DNA of 64,000 nucleotides from Candidatus Opimibacter iunctus (GCA_016716665.1 JADJVH010000006.1:186001-250000), one strand, 5' to 3'. Numbered from the stretch's first letter, positions 18,880-28,360 are shown. A program made the numbers and translations. Notes: generated by a model from the letters alone, not told the origin.

Positions 18880-19743
18880 TCAGATAAAATCCCTCGCATC
18901 CGTAGATTCGAGATAGCGCTGGATAGCGGCCCAGGCTGCGGAAAAGGACATGAGGATGCCCAGCGCAATGATAAACACCATGCCCAGGATCACCATATCA
19001 AGATTGGTGGCAAATAAAGATTGACCGGCCAGGCTCCCAATCCAGAGAAGCGTACAGAGGTAAGCAATGGCAGCCACAAGAATGGAAAAGCTGCTCATCT
19101 TCAGCACTTCATTGATGAAAGGCTTGCGTATATAACTTCTGGTAGCCCCAACCAGAGACATAGTGCGTATATGATATCTGTGCTGCATGATGTACATCCT
19201 GATCTGGTGGTGAATCATGATAAGGATCAGCAGTACAAGGATTCCTGCTATGGCACCGGTGACAAGCGAAATACTCTTGAGCCTTATACGAATAGTACTA
19301 TATAGGTCATCAGGGTAATAGAACGCACTGACCCCATCAATGCGGGTTAGTTCCTTGTCAAGGGCATGTGCATAGGCTGTATCCACTTTGGCAGGATCAA
19401 GCTTGAAGCGAAATGAAGCCCGGAAAGGATTATCCATGGTATCCGGCAATGCAAGTTCGCCAAGTTCTTCACGCATGACTTTCATAGCTTCCTCTGCTGA
19501 AACAAATCTGAGGTCGCGAATGCCTTCAATCGCACTGAGTCTGCTTTCGAGCGGTATGAGCTTGTCTTCACCCATACCCGGATCACACTCCACCAGAAAC
19601 TCAATGTTTTCCTTGAACAAATCTTCCCAACGGTCTGAAAACCAGAAGCTGCTGGCAAACAAACCGCCCAGAAACAATAAGGCGGCTAGGCTGGTGACAG
19701 TCAGCCAATAATATGGGGTATAGGCAAATGCGAAGGTCTTCAA
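18880..19743 (-). CDS. ftsX: cell division protein FtsX
   Basis: FtsX is the permease-like partner of the ATPase FtsE and activates peptidoglycan hydrolases at the septum. The 287-residue protein shows the family layout: an N-terminal membrane segment (~12-32), a periplasmic loop (~35-150; ENIEFLVECDPGMGE, IEGIRDLRFVSAEEAM), then three membrane segments (~158-178, ~205-228, ~240-270). The conserved cytoplasmic stretch MYIMQHRYHIRTMSLVGATRSYIRKPF lies between the second and third segments, and the end is AIQRYLESTDARDFI. ftsE is not adjacent, which is usual in this phylum. It is transcribed away from pdhB. Confidence 0.9.
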   Translation of the reverse strand: MKTFAFAYTPYYWLTVTSLAALLFLGGLFASSFWFSDRWEDLFKENIEFLVECDPGMGEDKLIPLESRLSAIEGIRDLRFVSAEEAMKVMREELGELALPDTMDNPFRASFRFKLDPAKVDTAYAHALDKELTRIDGVSAFYYPDDLYSTIRIRLKSISLVTGAIAGILVLLILIMIHHQIRMYIMQHRYHIRTMSLVGATRSYIRKPFINEVLKMSSFSILVAAIAYLCTLLWIGSLAGQSLFATNLDMVILGMVFIIALGILMSFSAAWAAIQRYLESTDARDFI

Positions 19744-19825
19744 GATCCTGTAAAGGTAATAATATAGATGAAAAAGCTAATATGAGTTAATGATCCGGGG
19801 CAATATCAGGGTGGTCAGGATTTGT

Positions 19826-19833
19826 TAGTTTTG
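19826..19833 (+). promoter_or_regulatory. -7 element upstream of pdhB
   Basis: TAGTTTTG fits TAnnTTTG and lies 26 bases before the ATG at 19859. A typical -33 box is not visible. Confidence 0.4.
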
Positions 19834-19858
19834 CAGCCGCAATAAACAGCAACTATTC

Positions 19859-20840
19859 ATGGCCAGAGAATTAACGCTAAGAGACGCCATCCGCGAAGGA
19901 ATGATAGAGGAAATGCGCAGGGATGATACTGTGTTTTTAATGGGAGAGGAGGTAGCCGAATATAATGGGGCATATAAAGTCAGTAAAGGCATGCTTGATG
20001 AGTTTGGACCAAGGCGTGTCATTGATACCCCGATAGCTGAGCTTGGTTTTGCAGGGATCGGTGTTGGGGCTGCTATGAATGGCCTGCGTCCGATTGTTGA
20101 GTTCATGACCTGGAATTTTGCGGTTCTTGCCTTTGATCAGATCGTCAACAATGCTGCTAAGACCTTGTCACAATCTGCAGGCAATTTTTCCTGTCCGATT
20201 GTCTTTAGAGGACCTAGTGGTTCAGCAGGCCAGTTAGCTCAGCAACACAGCCAGATGTTTGAATCCTGGCTTGCCAATTGTCCAGGCCTTAAAGTGATCA
20301 GTTGTGTTGATCCTGCAGATACCAAGGGGCTGATCAAGTCAGCAATCCGGGATAATGACCCTGTCTGTTTTATGGAAAGTGAGAGCTTCTATGGACATAA
20401 GGGGGATGTGCCTGAGGGCGATTACCTCGTCCCCATCGGAAAGGCAGCCATTCGGAGAGAAGGCACTGACGTGACCATCGTTTCCTTCAACAAGATGATG
20501 GAAGTGGTAAAGAAGGCGGCTGAAGAATTGGCCAAAGAAGGTATTTCAGCAGAGGTGATTGACCTGCGCACCATCAGACCCCTGGATCATGCGACCATCG
20601 TCAATTCCGTGAAGAAAACAAATCGCATAGTGGTCGTGGATGAATCCTGGCCATTTGCAGGTGTTTTCTTCTGAGGTAGCTTACCAGATTCAGAAGTATG
20701 CATTTGACTATCTCGATGCTCCTGTCACCAGGGTCAACAGCGCGGATACATCATTGCCATATGCGCCAACATTTGTTGAAGAGTATTTGCCCAATCCTGC
20801 AAAGGTGATTGCGGCTGTGAAGTCGGTGATGTACCGATAA
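19859..20840 (+). CDS. pdhB: pyruvate dehydrogenase E1 component subunit beta, frameshifted near the 3' end
   Basis: E1-beta with E1-alpha decarboxylates pyruvate with thiamine diphosphate in the pyruvate dehydrogenase complex. The protein begins ARELTLRDAIREGMIEEMRRDDTVFLMGEEVAEYNGAYKVSKG and keeps the TPP-contact region (GEEV, TPIAELGFAGIGVGAAMNGLRPIVEFM). It continues to VVVDESWPFAGV, where the frame breaks. The continuation SSEVAYQIQKYAFDYLDAPVTRV...EEYLPNPAKVIAAVKSVMYR is in another frame. Removing one T from the TTTT run at 20664-20667 restores a 326-residue protein of normal length. As the enzyme is central to metabolism and the remainder is intact, a sequencing error is more likely than a dead gene. 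The alpha subunit is not in the window. Confidence 0.9.
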
Positions 20841-20902
20841 ATAATACTGGGTCTGGGCTACTTTATTCGAGAGAGCCCCATTTGTCTTTCAAAAATTATA
20901 GT

Positions 20903-20950
20903 TCATCAATTTGTAGAGACGCGATTAATCGCGTCTCTACAAATTGATGA
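20903..20950. repeat. 48-bp perfect palindrome between pdhB and ychF
   Basis: The two 24-base arms (20903-20926 and 20927-20950) are exact reverse complements with no loop. The core GTAGAGACGCGATTAATCGC resembles small palindromic repeats scattered in Bacteroidota and cyanobacterial genomes. It sits between two convergent genes and would form a long hairpin in RNA from either strand, but has no T-run directly attached. Confidence 0.88.
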
Positions 20951-20978
20951 AACGTATACATCATAGATCGAGGTGAGA

Positions 20979-22076
20979 TCAGACATTAAACCTGAAGTGC
21001 ATGATATCACCGTCCTGCACGACGTATTCCTTGCCTTCCACGCCCATTTTACCGGCTTCTTTCACTGCTGCTTCTGAACCGTACTTGATGAAATCATCAT
21101 ACTTGATCACCTCAGCACGGATGAATCCTTTTTCAAAATCAGTATGAATGACACCAGCGGCCTGAGGGGCTTTGCTGCCTTTGCGTACAGTCCATGCCCT
21201 GACTTCCTTGACACCTGCAGTAAAGTAAGTGATCAGGTGTAATAGATCATAAGCTGCAACGATGACACGGTTGACACCAGGCTCATCAAGGCCGAGATCC
21301 TTGACAAATTCCATACGCTCTTCCATAGTGTCAAGTGCGGCAATGTCTGCTTCGATGGCAGCACTGATGCAGATCAGTCCTGCCCCTTCATGGGCTATAG
21401 CCTCCTGGAGCAAAGCTGAATATTTGTTTCCACTGACGGATGATGCTTCATCTACGTTGCACACGTACAATACCGGTTTAGCTGTCAGCAACATCATCTC
21501 TCTCATGACATCACTATGCTGATCAGGAACTTCAAAGCTACGTGCAGCTTTTCCAGCCAGCAGATGTGCCTTCAGTTGATTGAGCCACGCGACCAGGTCA
21601 ACATCTTCTTTCTTACCGCTTTTGGCAGACTTTGACGCACGGTCTATTCGCTTTTCAACAGATTCCAGGTCCTTGAGGCCAAGTTCGATATCAATGATTT
21701 CTTTATCCCTGACCGGATTGACACTGCCATCGACATGCACGACGTTGTCATCATCAAAGCAACGGACGACATGGAGGATAGCATCCACCTCCCTGATGTT
21801 GGCCAGGAATTGGTTTCCCAGGCCTTCACCCTGTGAAGCTCCCTTGATCAGGCCCGCGATATCGAGGATGTCTACTGCAGTCGGAAGTATCCGCTGGGGA
21901 ATGATCAGTTTGGCTAGTTCATCCAGTCGCGGATCAGGCACGGTGACCACACCGATGTTTGGTTCCTTGGTGGCAAACGGATAATTGGCTGCCAGCGCGC
22001 CGGCAGAGGTCAGTGCATTAAACAAAGTGGACTTTCCTACGTTAGGTAATCCAACAATTCCACATTTCAATCCCAT
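20979..22076 (-). CDS. ychF: ribosome-associated ATPase YchF
   Basis: YchF (Ola1/EngD) is a universally conserved P-loop protein of the Obg group that hydrolyses ATP and binds ribosomes. The 365-residue protein has the P-loop GLPNVGKST at residues 9-17, the G3-like DILDIAGLIKGASQGEGLGNQF and, in place of NKxD, the NVDE motif (YVCNVDEASS) typical of ATP preference. A helical insert and a C-terminal TGS domain ending DGDIMHFRFNV follow. Length and ends match the family exactly. A -7 promoter element is at 22117-22124 on the same strand. Confidence 0.97.
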   Translation of the reverse strand: MGLKCGIVGLPNVGKSTLFNALTSAGALAANYPFATKEPNIGVVTVPDPRLDELAKLIIPQRILPTAVDILDIAGLIKGASQGEGLGNQFLANIREVDAILHVVRCFDDDNVVHVDGSVNPVRDKEIIDIELGLKDLESVEKRIDRASKSAKSGKKEDVDLVAWLNQLKAHLLAGKAARSFEVPDQHSDVMREMMLLTAKPVLYVCNVDEASSVSGNKYSALLQEAIAHEGAGLICISAAIEADIAALDTMEERMEFVKDLGLDEPGVNRVIVAAYDLLHLITYFTAGVKEVRAWTVRKGSKAPQAAGVIHTDFEKGFIRAEVIKYDDFIKYGSEAAVKEAGKMGVEGKEYVVQDGDIMHFRFNV

Positions 22077-22116
22077 AAAAAGTGATATTCGTAAGTAACG
22101 GATTATTTTGAGGGCG

Positions 22117-22124
22117 CAAAGATA
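22117..22124 (-). promoter_or_regulatory. -7 element upstream of ychF
   Basis: On the minus strand TATCTTTG, followed by CGCC, is a perfect TAnnTTTG match 41 bases before the ychF start. No clear -33 box. Confidence 0.45.
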
Positions 22125-22155
22125 GTATTCTCTGACTCGTGGATTACGGTATCCT

Positions 22156-22743
22156 ATGAATTACCTCGCGCACGCACTTTTATCTCCTGCAGATCCACTG
22201 ATCCTGATGGGCAATCTGTGGGGTGATTTGCTCAAACCACGTGATTATGCCATGGTTTCACCAGATATCATTAAAGGAATAGAAAGGCACAGGGCAATTG
22301 ATGCCTATACAGATAGCCATAGCGCGGTCGACGAAATGATGCGCTTGCTGAGGCCTCACCAGGGAAAATATACTCCGGTGGTGGCAGATGTCCTTATGGA
22401 TTATATCCTGTCTAAAATGTGGAACCACTATCACCCCAGGTCCTTGGAGGACTTTTGTCAATCGACCTATCAAACCGTCACAGCCCATCTTGATCATATA
22501 CCGGAAAGGCTCCATCCGCGTATCAACAGGATGTTAGGTCATCAATGGCTCGAGTCATGCAAAAACAGGCAAAGGATGGAACAAACGCTGGTGATGCTCA
22601 GCAGGAGAGCCTCATTTGAAAACACCATCCCTGAAGCGCTGTATCCTTATGATTTATACCAGGAGCAGATGGATAGCCTCTTTGTTGACTTTTTTGGTGA
22701 CGTACAGCGGCATCTCAACCTTCAAAATGAAGGCTTATCGTAA
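22156..22743 (+). CDS. acpH: acyl carrier protein phosphodiesterase
   Basis: AcpH removes the 4'-phosphopantetheine group from holo-ACP. The 195-residue protein has the family pattern: NYLAHALLS at residues 2-10, GNLWGDLLK, IKGIERHRAIDAYTDSHSAV with the conserved R-H-R and D-x-x-T-D-x-H metal-ligand residues, and YTPVVADVLMDYILSKMW. Length matches E. coli AcpH (193). It ends tail-to-tail with porT, overlapping it by 29 bases. Confidence 0.88.
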   Translation: MNYLAHALLSPADPLILMGNLWGDLLKPRDYAMVSPDIIKGIERHRAIDAYTDSHSAVDEMMRLLRPHQGKYTPVVADVLMDYILSKMWNHYHPRSLEDFCQSTYQTVTAHLDHIPERLHPRINRMLGHQWLESCKNRQRMEQTLVMLSRRASFENTIPEALYPYDLYQEQMDSLFVDFFGDVQRHLNLQNEGLS

Positions 22744-23434
22744 AGGCCCGGGATAGTACCTTTTCAACCACATTCGTTTGTTCAAGCTTGTTGTTGAAAA
22801 TGAGGATATTGCCAATGCCCTGCGAAAACTTCAGCTCCGGAGAAAAGATAAAGAAGGGAAAAAAGAACTGAAATCCACCGCCAACTTCAACTGCAAAATC
22901 GTGCGGGGACAATAAAACATTTCGTACTGCCTGTTCTTCCCTGATTCCTGCATTGTTGGCTACGTCATAGGTATACTTCACTCCTGCCAGGACAAATACC
23001 CTCATGTCGTGGAAGGGATCAGATTTATACCTGATCTGGAATGGAGCCTGAACCAGGACACTTTCTATATCTATGGTTTGCTCCACTGTGCTATTGGTCG
23101 AGAGGTAAGACAATTTTCTGCCTACGAAGGAGAATCCAGGTAAAAACCGGAAATCGAAATAATCCCCCAGTTTCATATTGGCAATCATAGATACATTCAA
23201 GCCGGAACCTGGCTTGCCTTCAACAATATAGAAACTGTCATTGAGAATCGAGTTCTTGGAGTATGATAGTTGAAAATTGGAACTATTGTAACCAAAGGTC
23301 AGCCCAAAATAATAGGCTTTCTTCTGGAACTCCCTGTAGTTGTGATTTCCTTTGTTGTACTGGGCTGAACCGACGATTGGTATCAGTACCAGGCAGAAGA
23401 GCGCTATGGTTTGTAAGCGATGTATATGGCGCAT
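22715..23434 (-). CDS. porT: type IX secretion protein PorT
   Basis: PorT-family proteins are outer-membrane beta-barrel components needed for T9SS. The 239-residue protein has a signal peptide (ALFCLVLIPIVGSAQ) and then alternating beta strands: KKAYYFGLTFGYNSSNFQLSYSK, DYFDFRFLPGFSFVGRKLSY, QAPFQIRYKS, FAVEVGGGFQFFFPFFIFSPELKFSQGIGNIL, ending FTISLHFEG with a C-terminal aromatic. Position directly downstream of ubiE is the common arrangement in this phylum and supports the call. It overlaps ubiE by 31 bases. Its presence agrees with the T9SS tails found on secreted proteins in this window. Confidence 0.85.
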   Translation of the reverse strand: MRHIHRLQTIALFCLVLIPIVGSAQYNKGNHNYREFQKKAYYFGLTFGYNSSNFQLSYSKNSILNDSFYIVEGKPGSGLNVSMIANMKLGDYFDFRFLPGFSFVGRKLSYLSTNSTVEQTIDIESVLVQAPFQIRYKSDPFHDMRVFVLAGVKYTYDVANNAGIREEQAVRNVLLSPHDFAVEVGGGFQFFFPFFIFSPELKFSQGIGNILIFNNKLEQTNVVEKVLSRAFTISLHFEG

Positions 23435-24159
23435 ATGCCTAGGGATAGGGGGGTGAAAGATGGGCGTTCAAAACCCGCTTTGATGAGTTCCTGGTTGAAG
23501 GCGTCGTAATCCGGAAATGCCTGCACTGATTCGTATAGGTATTTGTATGCTCTTCCATCGCCTGAGGTCCATGAACCTATTAACGGAAGGATGTGCCTGA
23601 AATATATGTCAAACAGCTGCCTGATGGGAAAAATCCTTGGTTTGGTAAACTCCAGCACCACAATTGGCGATCCAGGACGCAGGACACGCCGCATTTCAGA
23701 GAGGCCCTGGTGAAGATCTCCGAAGTTCCTTACGCCAAAGGTTACTGTCGCAGCGTCAAAGGTTCCAGTTGCAAAGGGCAGGTTTTCTGCATCCCCTTTG
23801 AGAAACTCAAGTTTTGCAGTGGTTTTCCCTTCGAAGGAGGATAAACGCTTTCTGGCTATTTCAAGCATTCCGGCGGAAAGGTCTATCCCGGTAATGGAGG
23901 CAGGATGTAATACCTGGTCGGCCATGAATACCATATCCCCGGTTCCTGTAGCGACATCAAGTAGGAAACCAGGCTTGTGGGGTTGAAGGAGGGCAAGGGC
24001 TTTTTTACGCCACTTACGGTCGATCCCAAGAGAAAGGACTTTATTGAGCAGGTCGTACTTGCCTGATATCTTATCAAACATGAGTTCAACCTCCTGTTTC
24101 TTGTCCTTATCGACTGATTGATATGGTTTTACCTGTGACAACAGGGCAAAAATAGCCAT
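23404..24159 (-). CDS. ubiE: demethylmenaquinone methyltransferase (UbiE/MenG)
   Basis: The enzyme methylates demethylmenaquinone with S-adenosylmethionine in the last step of menaquinone synthesis. The 251-residue protein has MFDKISGKYDLLNKVLSLGIDRKWR near residue 28, the SAM-binding motif LLDVATGTGDMVF near 66 and DLSAGMLEIARKR. The later family signature FDAATVTFGVRNFGDLHQGLSEMRRVLRPGSPIVVLEFTKP is also present. Menaquinone rather than ubiquinone is inferred from the phylum. It is the first gene of a pair with porT, and diverges from gyrA. Confidence 0.94.
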   Translation of the reverse strand: MAIFALLSQVKPYQSVDKDKKQEVELMFDKISGKYDLLNKVLSLGIDRKWRKKALALLQPHKPGFLLDVATGTGDMVFMADQVLHPASITGIDLSAGMLEIARKRLSSFEGKTTAKLEFLKGDAENLPFATGTFDAATVTFGVRNFGDLHQGLSEMRRVLRPGSPIVVLEFTKPRIFPIRQLFDIYFRHILPLIGSWTSGDGRAYKYLYESVQAFPDYDAFNQELIKAGFERPSFTPLSLGICAIYIAYKP

Positions 24160-24209
24160 TAACTCAGGTCTGTACTTTAAATATCTCTTTTGGGCCTTAT
24201 TTTATTTTC

Positions 24210-24240
24210 ACTGATTATTGTTATGTTATTGATAATCAGT
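24210..24240. repeat. inverted repeat in the ubiE-gyrA intergenic region
   Basis: Nine-base arms ACTGATTAT (24210-24218) and ATAATCAGT (24232-24240) pair perfectly across a 13-base loop. It lies between the two divergent genes in AT-rich DNA and could be an operator or part of a leader, but nothing further supports either role. Confidence 0.45.
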
Positions 24241-24395
24241 TAATTCTGCATTATAAATATCTGTTATTTATTTTTCAGGACCCGCATCCGTTTTTTGCGT
24301 AAAAAGTAGTGAACTAATAGCCCTGAATCCACCAAAAACAGCAGGGAATTGCGTATCTTCGCGGGGTTCAATTTGAATTCATTTTATAATTATAT

Positions 24396-26885
24396 ATGTC
24401 TGATAATCTAAGAGTTATACCGATTAATATCGAAGATGAGTTAAAGTCGGCTTATATCGACTATTCGATGTCGGTGATTGTGTCGAGAGCGCTCCCTGAC
24501 GTGCGCGATGGATTGAAGCCGGTACACCGGCGTGTCCTCTATGGAATGCATGAATTAGGCCTTGGGTACAACAAGACGTTTAAGAAATCTGCCAGGATCG
24601 TGGGAGAGGTGCTAGGTAAATACCATCCCCATGGAGATACGGCTGTCTATGATTCCATGGTCAGAATGGCGCAGGATTGGTCACTCAGATATCCCCTGGT
24701 CAATCCTCAGGGTAATTTTGGTAGTATGGACGGAGATAGTCCTGCAGCCATGCGATATACCGAAGCAAAACTGATGCGTATCGCTGATGAGTTGCTGGAT
24801 GATATCGAAAAGGAAACAGTTGACTTCCAGCTCAATTTTGATGATTCGCTGGAGGAGCCTTCAGTACTGCCAGCCAAAATCCCCAATCTGCTCATCAATG
24901 GATCCAGCGGTATCGCTGTAGGGATGGCAACCAATATGCTTCCACACAATCTGTCGGAAGTTGTCGAAGGGATATCAGCAGTTATTGATAATCCGGAGAT
25001 TACGCTCGATGAGTTAATGAAATACATCAAGGCTCCGGATTTTCCGACAGGTGGTATTATCTATGGCGTCGACGGGATCAGGGAAGCCTATGAAACAGGT
25101 CGCGGACGTGTAGTACTCAGGGGAGTGGCAGAAATCCAGGAAGGCCAGCATGGCAATGATGTCATTATCATCAAGGAAATACCTTATCAGGTCAATAAAG
25201 CCAATCTGGTAAAAGCAATTGACGACCTGAAGACGACTGAAAAGATATCCGGTATTTCCTATGTACAGGATGAATCAAGCCGGGAGGGGATACGGATTGT
25301 AGTTGAGCTGAAAAGGGATGCTATCGCCAATGTCGTCCTCAGCCAGTTGTATAAGTTCTCTGCGCTCCAGTCATCCTTTTGGATAAATAATATAGCCCTG
25401 GTGCATGGCAGGCCCCGTACCCTGAGCCTTCGGCAGTTGATCGATGAATTCATTCTCTTCAGGCTTGAAGTGATCGTGCGTCGGACAACCTTCGAACTGA
25501 GAAAGGCAGAAGAGCGCGCTCACATCCTGGAAGGCCTGTTGATCGCACTGGACAATCTTGATGAAGTCATCCGGATTATACGTGAGTCCAAGACAGTTGA
25601 TGATGCACATGCAGGACTTGTAGCGCGATTTAACTTATCTGACCTTCAGACCAAGGCTATCCTGGAGATGAGACTTCAGCGCCTTGTAGGTCTTGAGCGA
25701 CTCAAGATACAGGAGGAGTATGATGAACTCATCAAGACGATTGCTGACCTCAAAGACATCCTTTCCAATGAAGGCAGGCGCAGAGGTATCATCAAGACTG
25801 AACTCAGTGATATCAATGAAAAATACGGTGATGCGCGCAGGACAGAGATCACCTTTGCAGACGGAGAAATCAGCATAGAAGATATGATCCCGGATGAAGA
25901 TATGGTGGTCACCATTTCCCATTTGGGTTATGTCAAGCGCACCAATATCTCTGAATACAGAACCCAGGGCAGGGGAGGTCGCGGGTCAAAAGGAAGCAGC
26001 ACACGCGAGGAAGATTTCATTGAACATATGTTTATCGCCAGTGCCCACAATTATCTTTTCCTCCTAAGCCAACAAAGGATATTCTATAAGATCAGGGTAT
26101 ATGAAATCCCTGAAGCATCCAAAGCCTCACAAGGCAGGGTGATTCAGAACCTGATTGAACTTCCAAAGGAAGACAAGATCAAGGCCTTTATCATCATCAA
26201 GGATATCGAGGACAAGCAATTTACCAACAGCCATTATATCCTCTTCTGTACAAAGAAGGGAACTGTCAAGAAAACGCTGGTGGAAGAATATGCAAAATCA
26301 AATATCAGTAAGATCAGGGCGTTGACGATCAATGAAGGAGATACGCTGATTGATGCACGGTTGACGGACGGACACAGCGAGGTTGTATTGGCCAATCGCA
26401 AAGGCTTTGCTGTAAGGTTCAATGAAGATGAAGTAAGAGCAATGGGAAGGCCTGCAGCGGGCGTGCGAGGAATGACCTTACAAGGTGAGGATGATGAGGT
26501 GGTGGGTATGCTGACTGTCAATGAAAATGACACGACATCAACTATCCTGGTTATTTCCGAAAATGGCTATGGTAAGCGTTCTGACCTTGAGGAGTATCGT
26601 AAGACCAAACGAGGTGCAAAAGGCGTAGGAACACTTAAGATTACAGAGAAGACTGGGGAACTCATTACCATCAAGGCTGTCGAAGAAACAGATGATCTGA
26701 TGATCATCAACCAATCAGGTGTGACCATCCGTATGCCGGTGACAGAGATCCGGGTCATGGGAAGAAAAACCCAGGGCGTCAGATTGATCAACCTCACGGA
26801 TGATGACCGGATTGCAGATGTAGGTGTGATCAAGAATGAAGAAACTACAGACGGGCCTCTGCCGGATAGCAGCGAGGAAGAATAA
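24396..26885 (+). CDS. gyrA: DNA gyrase subunit A
   Basis: GyrA is the breakage-reunion subunit of DNA gyrase. The 829-residue protein opens IPINIEDELKSAYIDYSMSVIVSRALPDVRDGLKPVHRRVLYGM. The catalytic Tyr is Y121 (AAMRYTEAK). The quinolone-resistance region reads HPHGDTAVYDSMVRMAQ (77-93): residue 82, equivalent to E. coli Ser83, is Thr, and the residue equivalent to Asp87 is Asp. The C-terminal domain carries the GyrA box QGRGGRG (in YRTQGRGGRGSKG), which distinguishes it from ParC, and six-bladed beta-pinwheel repeats (GYVKRT, GTVKKT, GFAVRF, GYGKRS). A short acidic tail ends the protein. Confidence 0.97.
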   Translation: MSDNLRVIPINIEDELKSAYIDYSMSVIVSRALPDVRDGLKPVHRRVLYGMHELGLGYNKTFKKSARIVGEVLGKYHPHGDTAVYDSMVRMAQDWSLRYPLVNPQGNFGSMDGDSPAAMRYTEAKLMRIADELLDDIEKETVDFQLNFDDSLEEPSVLPAKIPNLLINGSSGIAVGMATNMLPHNLSEVVEGISAVIDNPEITLDELMKYIKAPDFPTGGIIYGVDGIREAYETGRGRVVLRGVAEIQEGQHGNDVIIIKEIPYQVNKANLVKAIDDLKTTEKISGISYVQDESSREGIRIVVELKRDAIANVVLSQLYKFSALQSSFWINNIALVHGRPRTLSLRQLIDEFILFRLEVIVRRTTFELRKAEERAHILEGLLIALDNLDEVIRIIRESKTVDDAHAGLVARFNLSDLQTKAILEMRLQRLVGLERLKIQEEYDELIKTIADLKDILSNEGRRRGIIKTELSDINEKYGDARRTEITFADGEISIEDMIPDEDMVVTISHLGYVKRTNISEYRTQGRGGRGSKGSSTREEDFIEHMFIASAHNYLFLLSQQRIFYKIRVYEIPEASKASQGRVIQNLIELPKEDKIKAFIIIKDIEDKQFTNSHYILFCTKKGTVKKTLVEEYAKSNISKIRALTINEGDTLIDARLTDGHSEVVLANRKGFAVRFNEDEVRAMGRPAAGVRGMTLQGEDDEVVGMLTVNENDTTSTILVISENGYGKRSDLEEYRKTKRGAKGVGTLKITEKTGELITIKAVEETDDLMIINQSGVTIRMPVTEIRVMGRKTQGVRLINLTDDDRIADVGVIKNEETTDGPLPDSSEEE

Positions 26886-27063
26886 TCTGAAACATAACAT
26901 TGATTTTAATTGGGTATTGACATATTGGAGCCGGGGAAACGTATTTTTTTAGACCTTTATTAAGGTGACTTTAACAAAAGGAAAACGTATTTGCCCGATT
27001 TTTTTCGTCGTTACCGTAGTTATTGTATTTGAAACTGATTCACTTAGATAAATCAACTCGTAA

Positions 27064-28341
27064 ATGAAAAATGTACTTGTTCTTTTTCTTTTTGTCTGTG
27101 CAGGCTTAGGCTTGCAAGCACAGGATCCTGTAAAAGACATGAAGAAAGCAGCCCGTTTACTGGGCACCTATAATCTTGATCCGGCCGGGAGTGCCGACAA
27201 ATTGCAGGAAGCTGTCGGTCTTGCCAATGCCTCGATCGATGATGCCTTGGTCAAGGTAGATCCTACTGCGTGGCAGGCATACGGTGATATTTTCATGACA
27301 GTTGTCAACACTGATGTAGCCCATTTTGTACTTGATCCTGCATACAATGTCAGCGACCCGTTAGCTTCCGGAAAGGCATTTAAGGGATTTCAGATGGCAG
27401 CTCAGCTTGCTGACAAATCTTATCAGACCAAAGATGCAATGAAGGCCTTGTCTGCCGGAATTCAAAACCTGTATTATATGGGTTCTGCACTCTATCAGAC
27501 AAAGAATTATGCAGGTGCCTATACCGCATTTAAGGCGACCTATGATGGATATGCGCTCCTGAAGAAGAATAATGAGCCAACCAATTTTGATGCGGCTGAA
27601 CAGCCCAAAGCCCTTTATTACAGCGGACTCTGTGCACAGCAAGCCGGCATGATGGAAGAAGCCAAACAGGTATACAAGCAATTGGTGGATGAGGGTATCG
27701 CAGAACCCGGTGTGTACGAGGCGCTGATCAACATATACAAGGATGAAAACCCGGCTTTATCAGAACAGTACCTGAAAGCAGCCCGTGAGAAATATCCGGA
27801 CGATACAGCCCTGTTGTATGCTGAGATCAATTATCTGCTGGCTAAGGGGGAATTGACAAGTCTCATCGATAAACTCGAGAAAGCGGCCAAACTGGATCCA
27901 ACCAATGTATCCATTTTTGTAACTCTTGGGCAGATATATGATAAATTGTACCAGGACCAGGTATCTACCGATCCGGTTGCGGCTGAGGACAATTTCAACA
28001 AAGCCATGTCTTATTACCAGCAGGCACTGACCAAGGATGCAAAGAGCTTTGATGCCATCTACAGTATCGGTGCATTGTGGTACAACAAGGCAGCGGCCTA
28101 TTCCATTGAACTCAATACGTTGTCAAACGATTATACACCCGCAGGTACGAAAAAATATGATGCCAAGAAGGCCCAGATGGATGATGCCTTTGTCAAAGCA
28201 CTTCCGTTTTTCCAGCAGGCAGAAGAAATCAATCCCAAGGATGTTAATACCCTGATAGCCCTCAAGGAAATCTATGCCCGCCAGGATAAGCTGGATCTTG
28301 TAGAAGAATATAAGAAGAAGATAGAAGGGCTGGGTAACTAG
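27064..28341 (+). CDS. secreted tetratricopeptide repeat protein
   Basis: A 425-residue protein with a signal peptide (VLVLFLFVCAGLGLQAQ) and several TPR-like helical pairs: NLYYMGSALYQTKNYAGAYTAFKATYDGY, PKALYYSGLCAQQAGMMEEAKQVYKQLVDEG, FVTLGQIYDKLY...NFNKAMSYYQQALTKD and KALPFFQQAEEINPKDVNTLIALKEIYARQD. Such TPR proteins scaffold protein complexes; the partner is unknown. It follows gyrA by 178 bases and is closed by a strong terminator, so it is probably its own transcription unit or the end of the gyrA unit. Confidence 0.8.
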   Translation: MKNVLVLFLFVCAGLGLQAQDPVKDMKKAARLLGTYNLDPAGSADKLQEAVGLANASIDDALVKVDPTAWQAYGDIFMTVVNTDVAHFVLDPAYNVSDPLASGKAFKGFQMAAQLADKSYQTKDAMKALSAGIQNLYYMGSALYQTKNYAGAYTAFKATYDGYALLKKNNEPTNFDAAEQPKALYYSGLCAQQAGMMEEAKQVYKQLVDEGIAEPGVYEALINIYKDENPALSEQYLKAAREKYPDDTALLYAEINYLLAKGELTSLIDKLEKAAKLDPTNVSIFVTLGQIYDKLYQDQVSTDPVAAEDNFNKAMSYYQQALTKDAKSFDAIYSIGALWYNKAAAYSIELNTLSNDYTPAGTKKYDAKKAQMDDAFVKALPFFQQAEEINPKDVNTLIALKEIYARQDKLDLVEEYKKKIEGLGN

Positions 28342-28360
28342 TTGTTGATATCGTCTTGAA

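Noticed and set aside
20640..20680. Programmed ribosomal frameshifting in pdhB
   Set aside because: No slippery heptamer plus pseudoknot is evident, pdhB is not known to use frameshifting, and the run TTTT is a typical error site.
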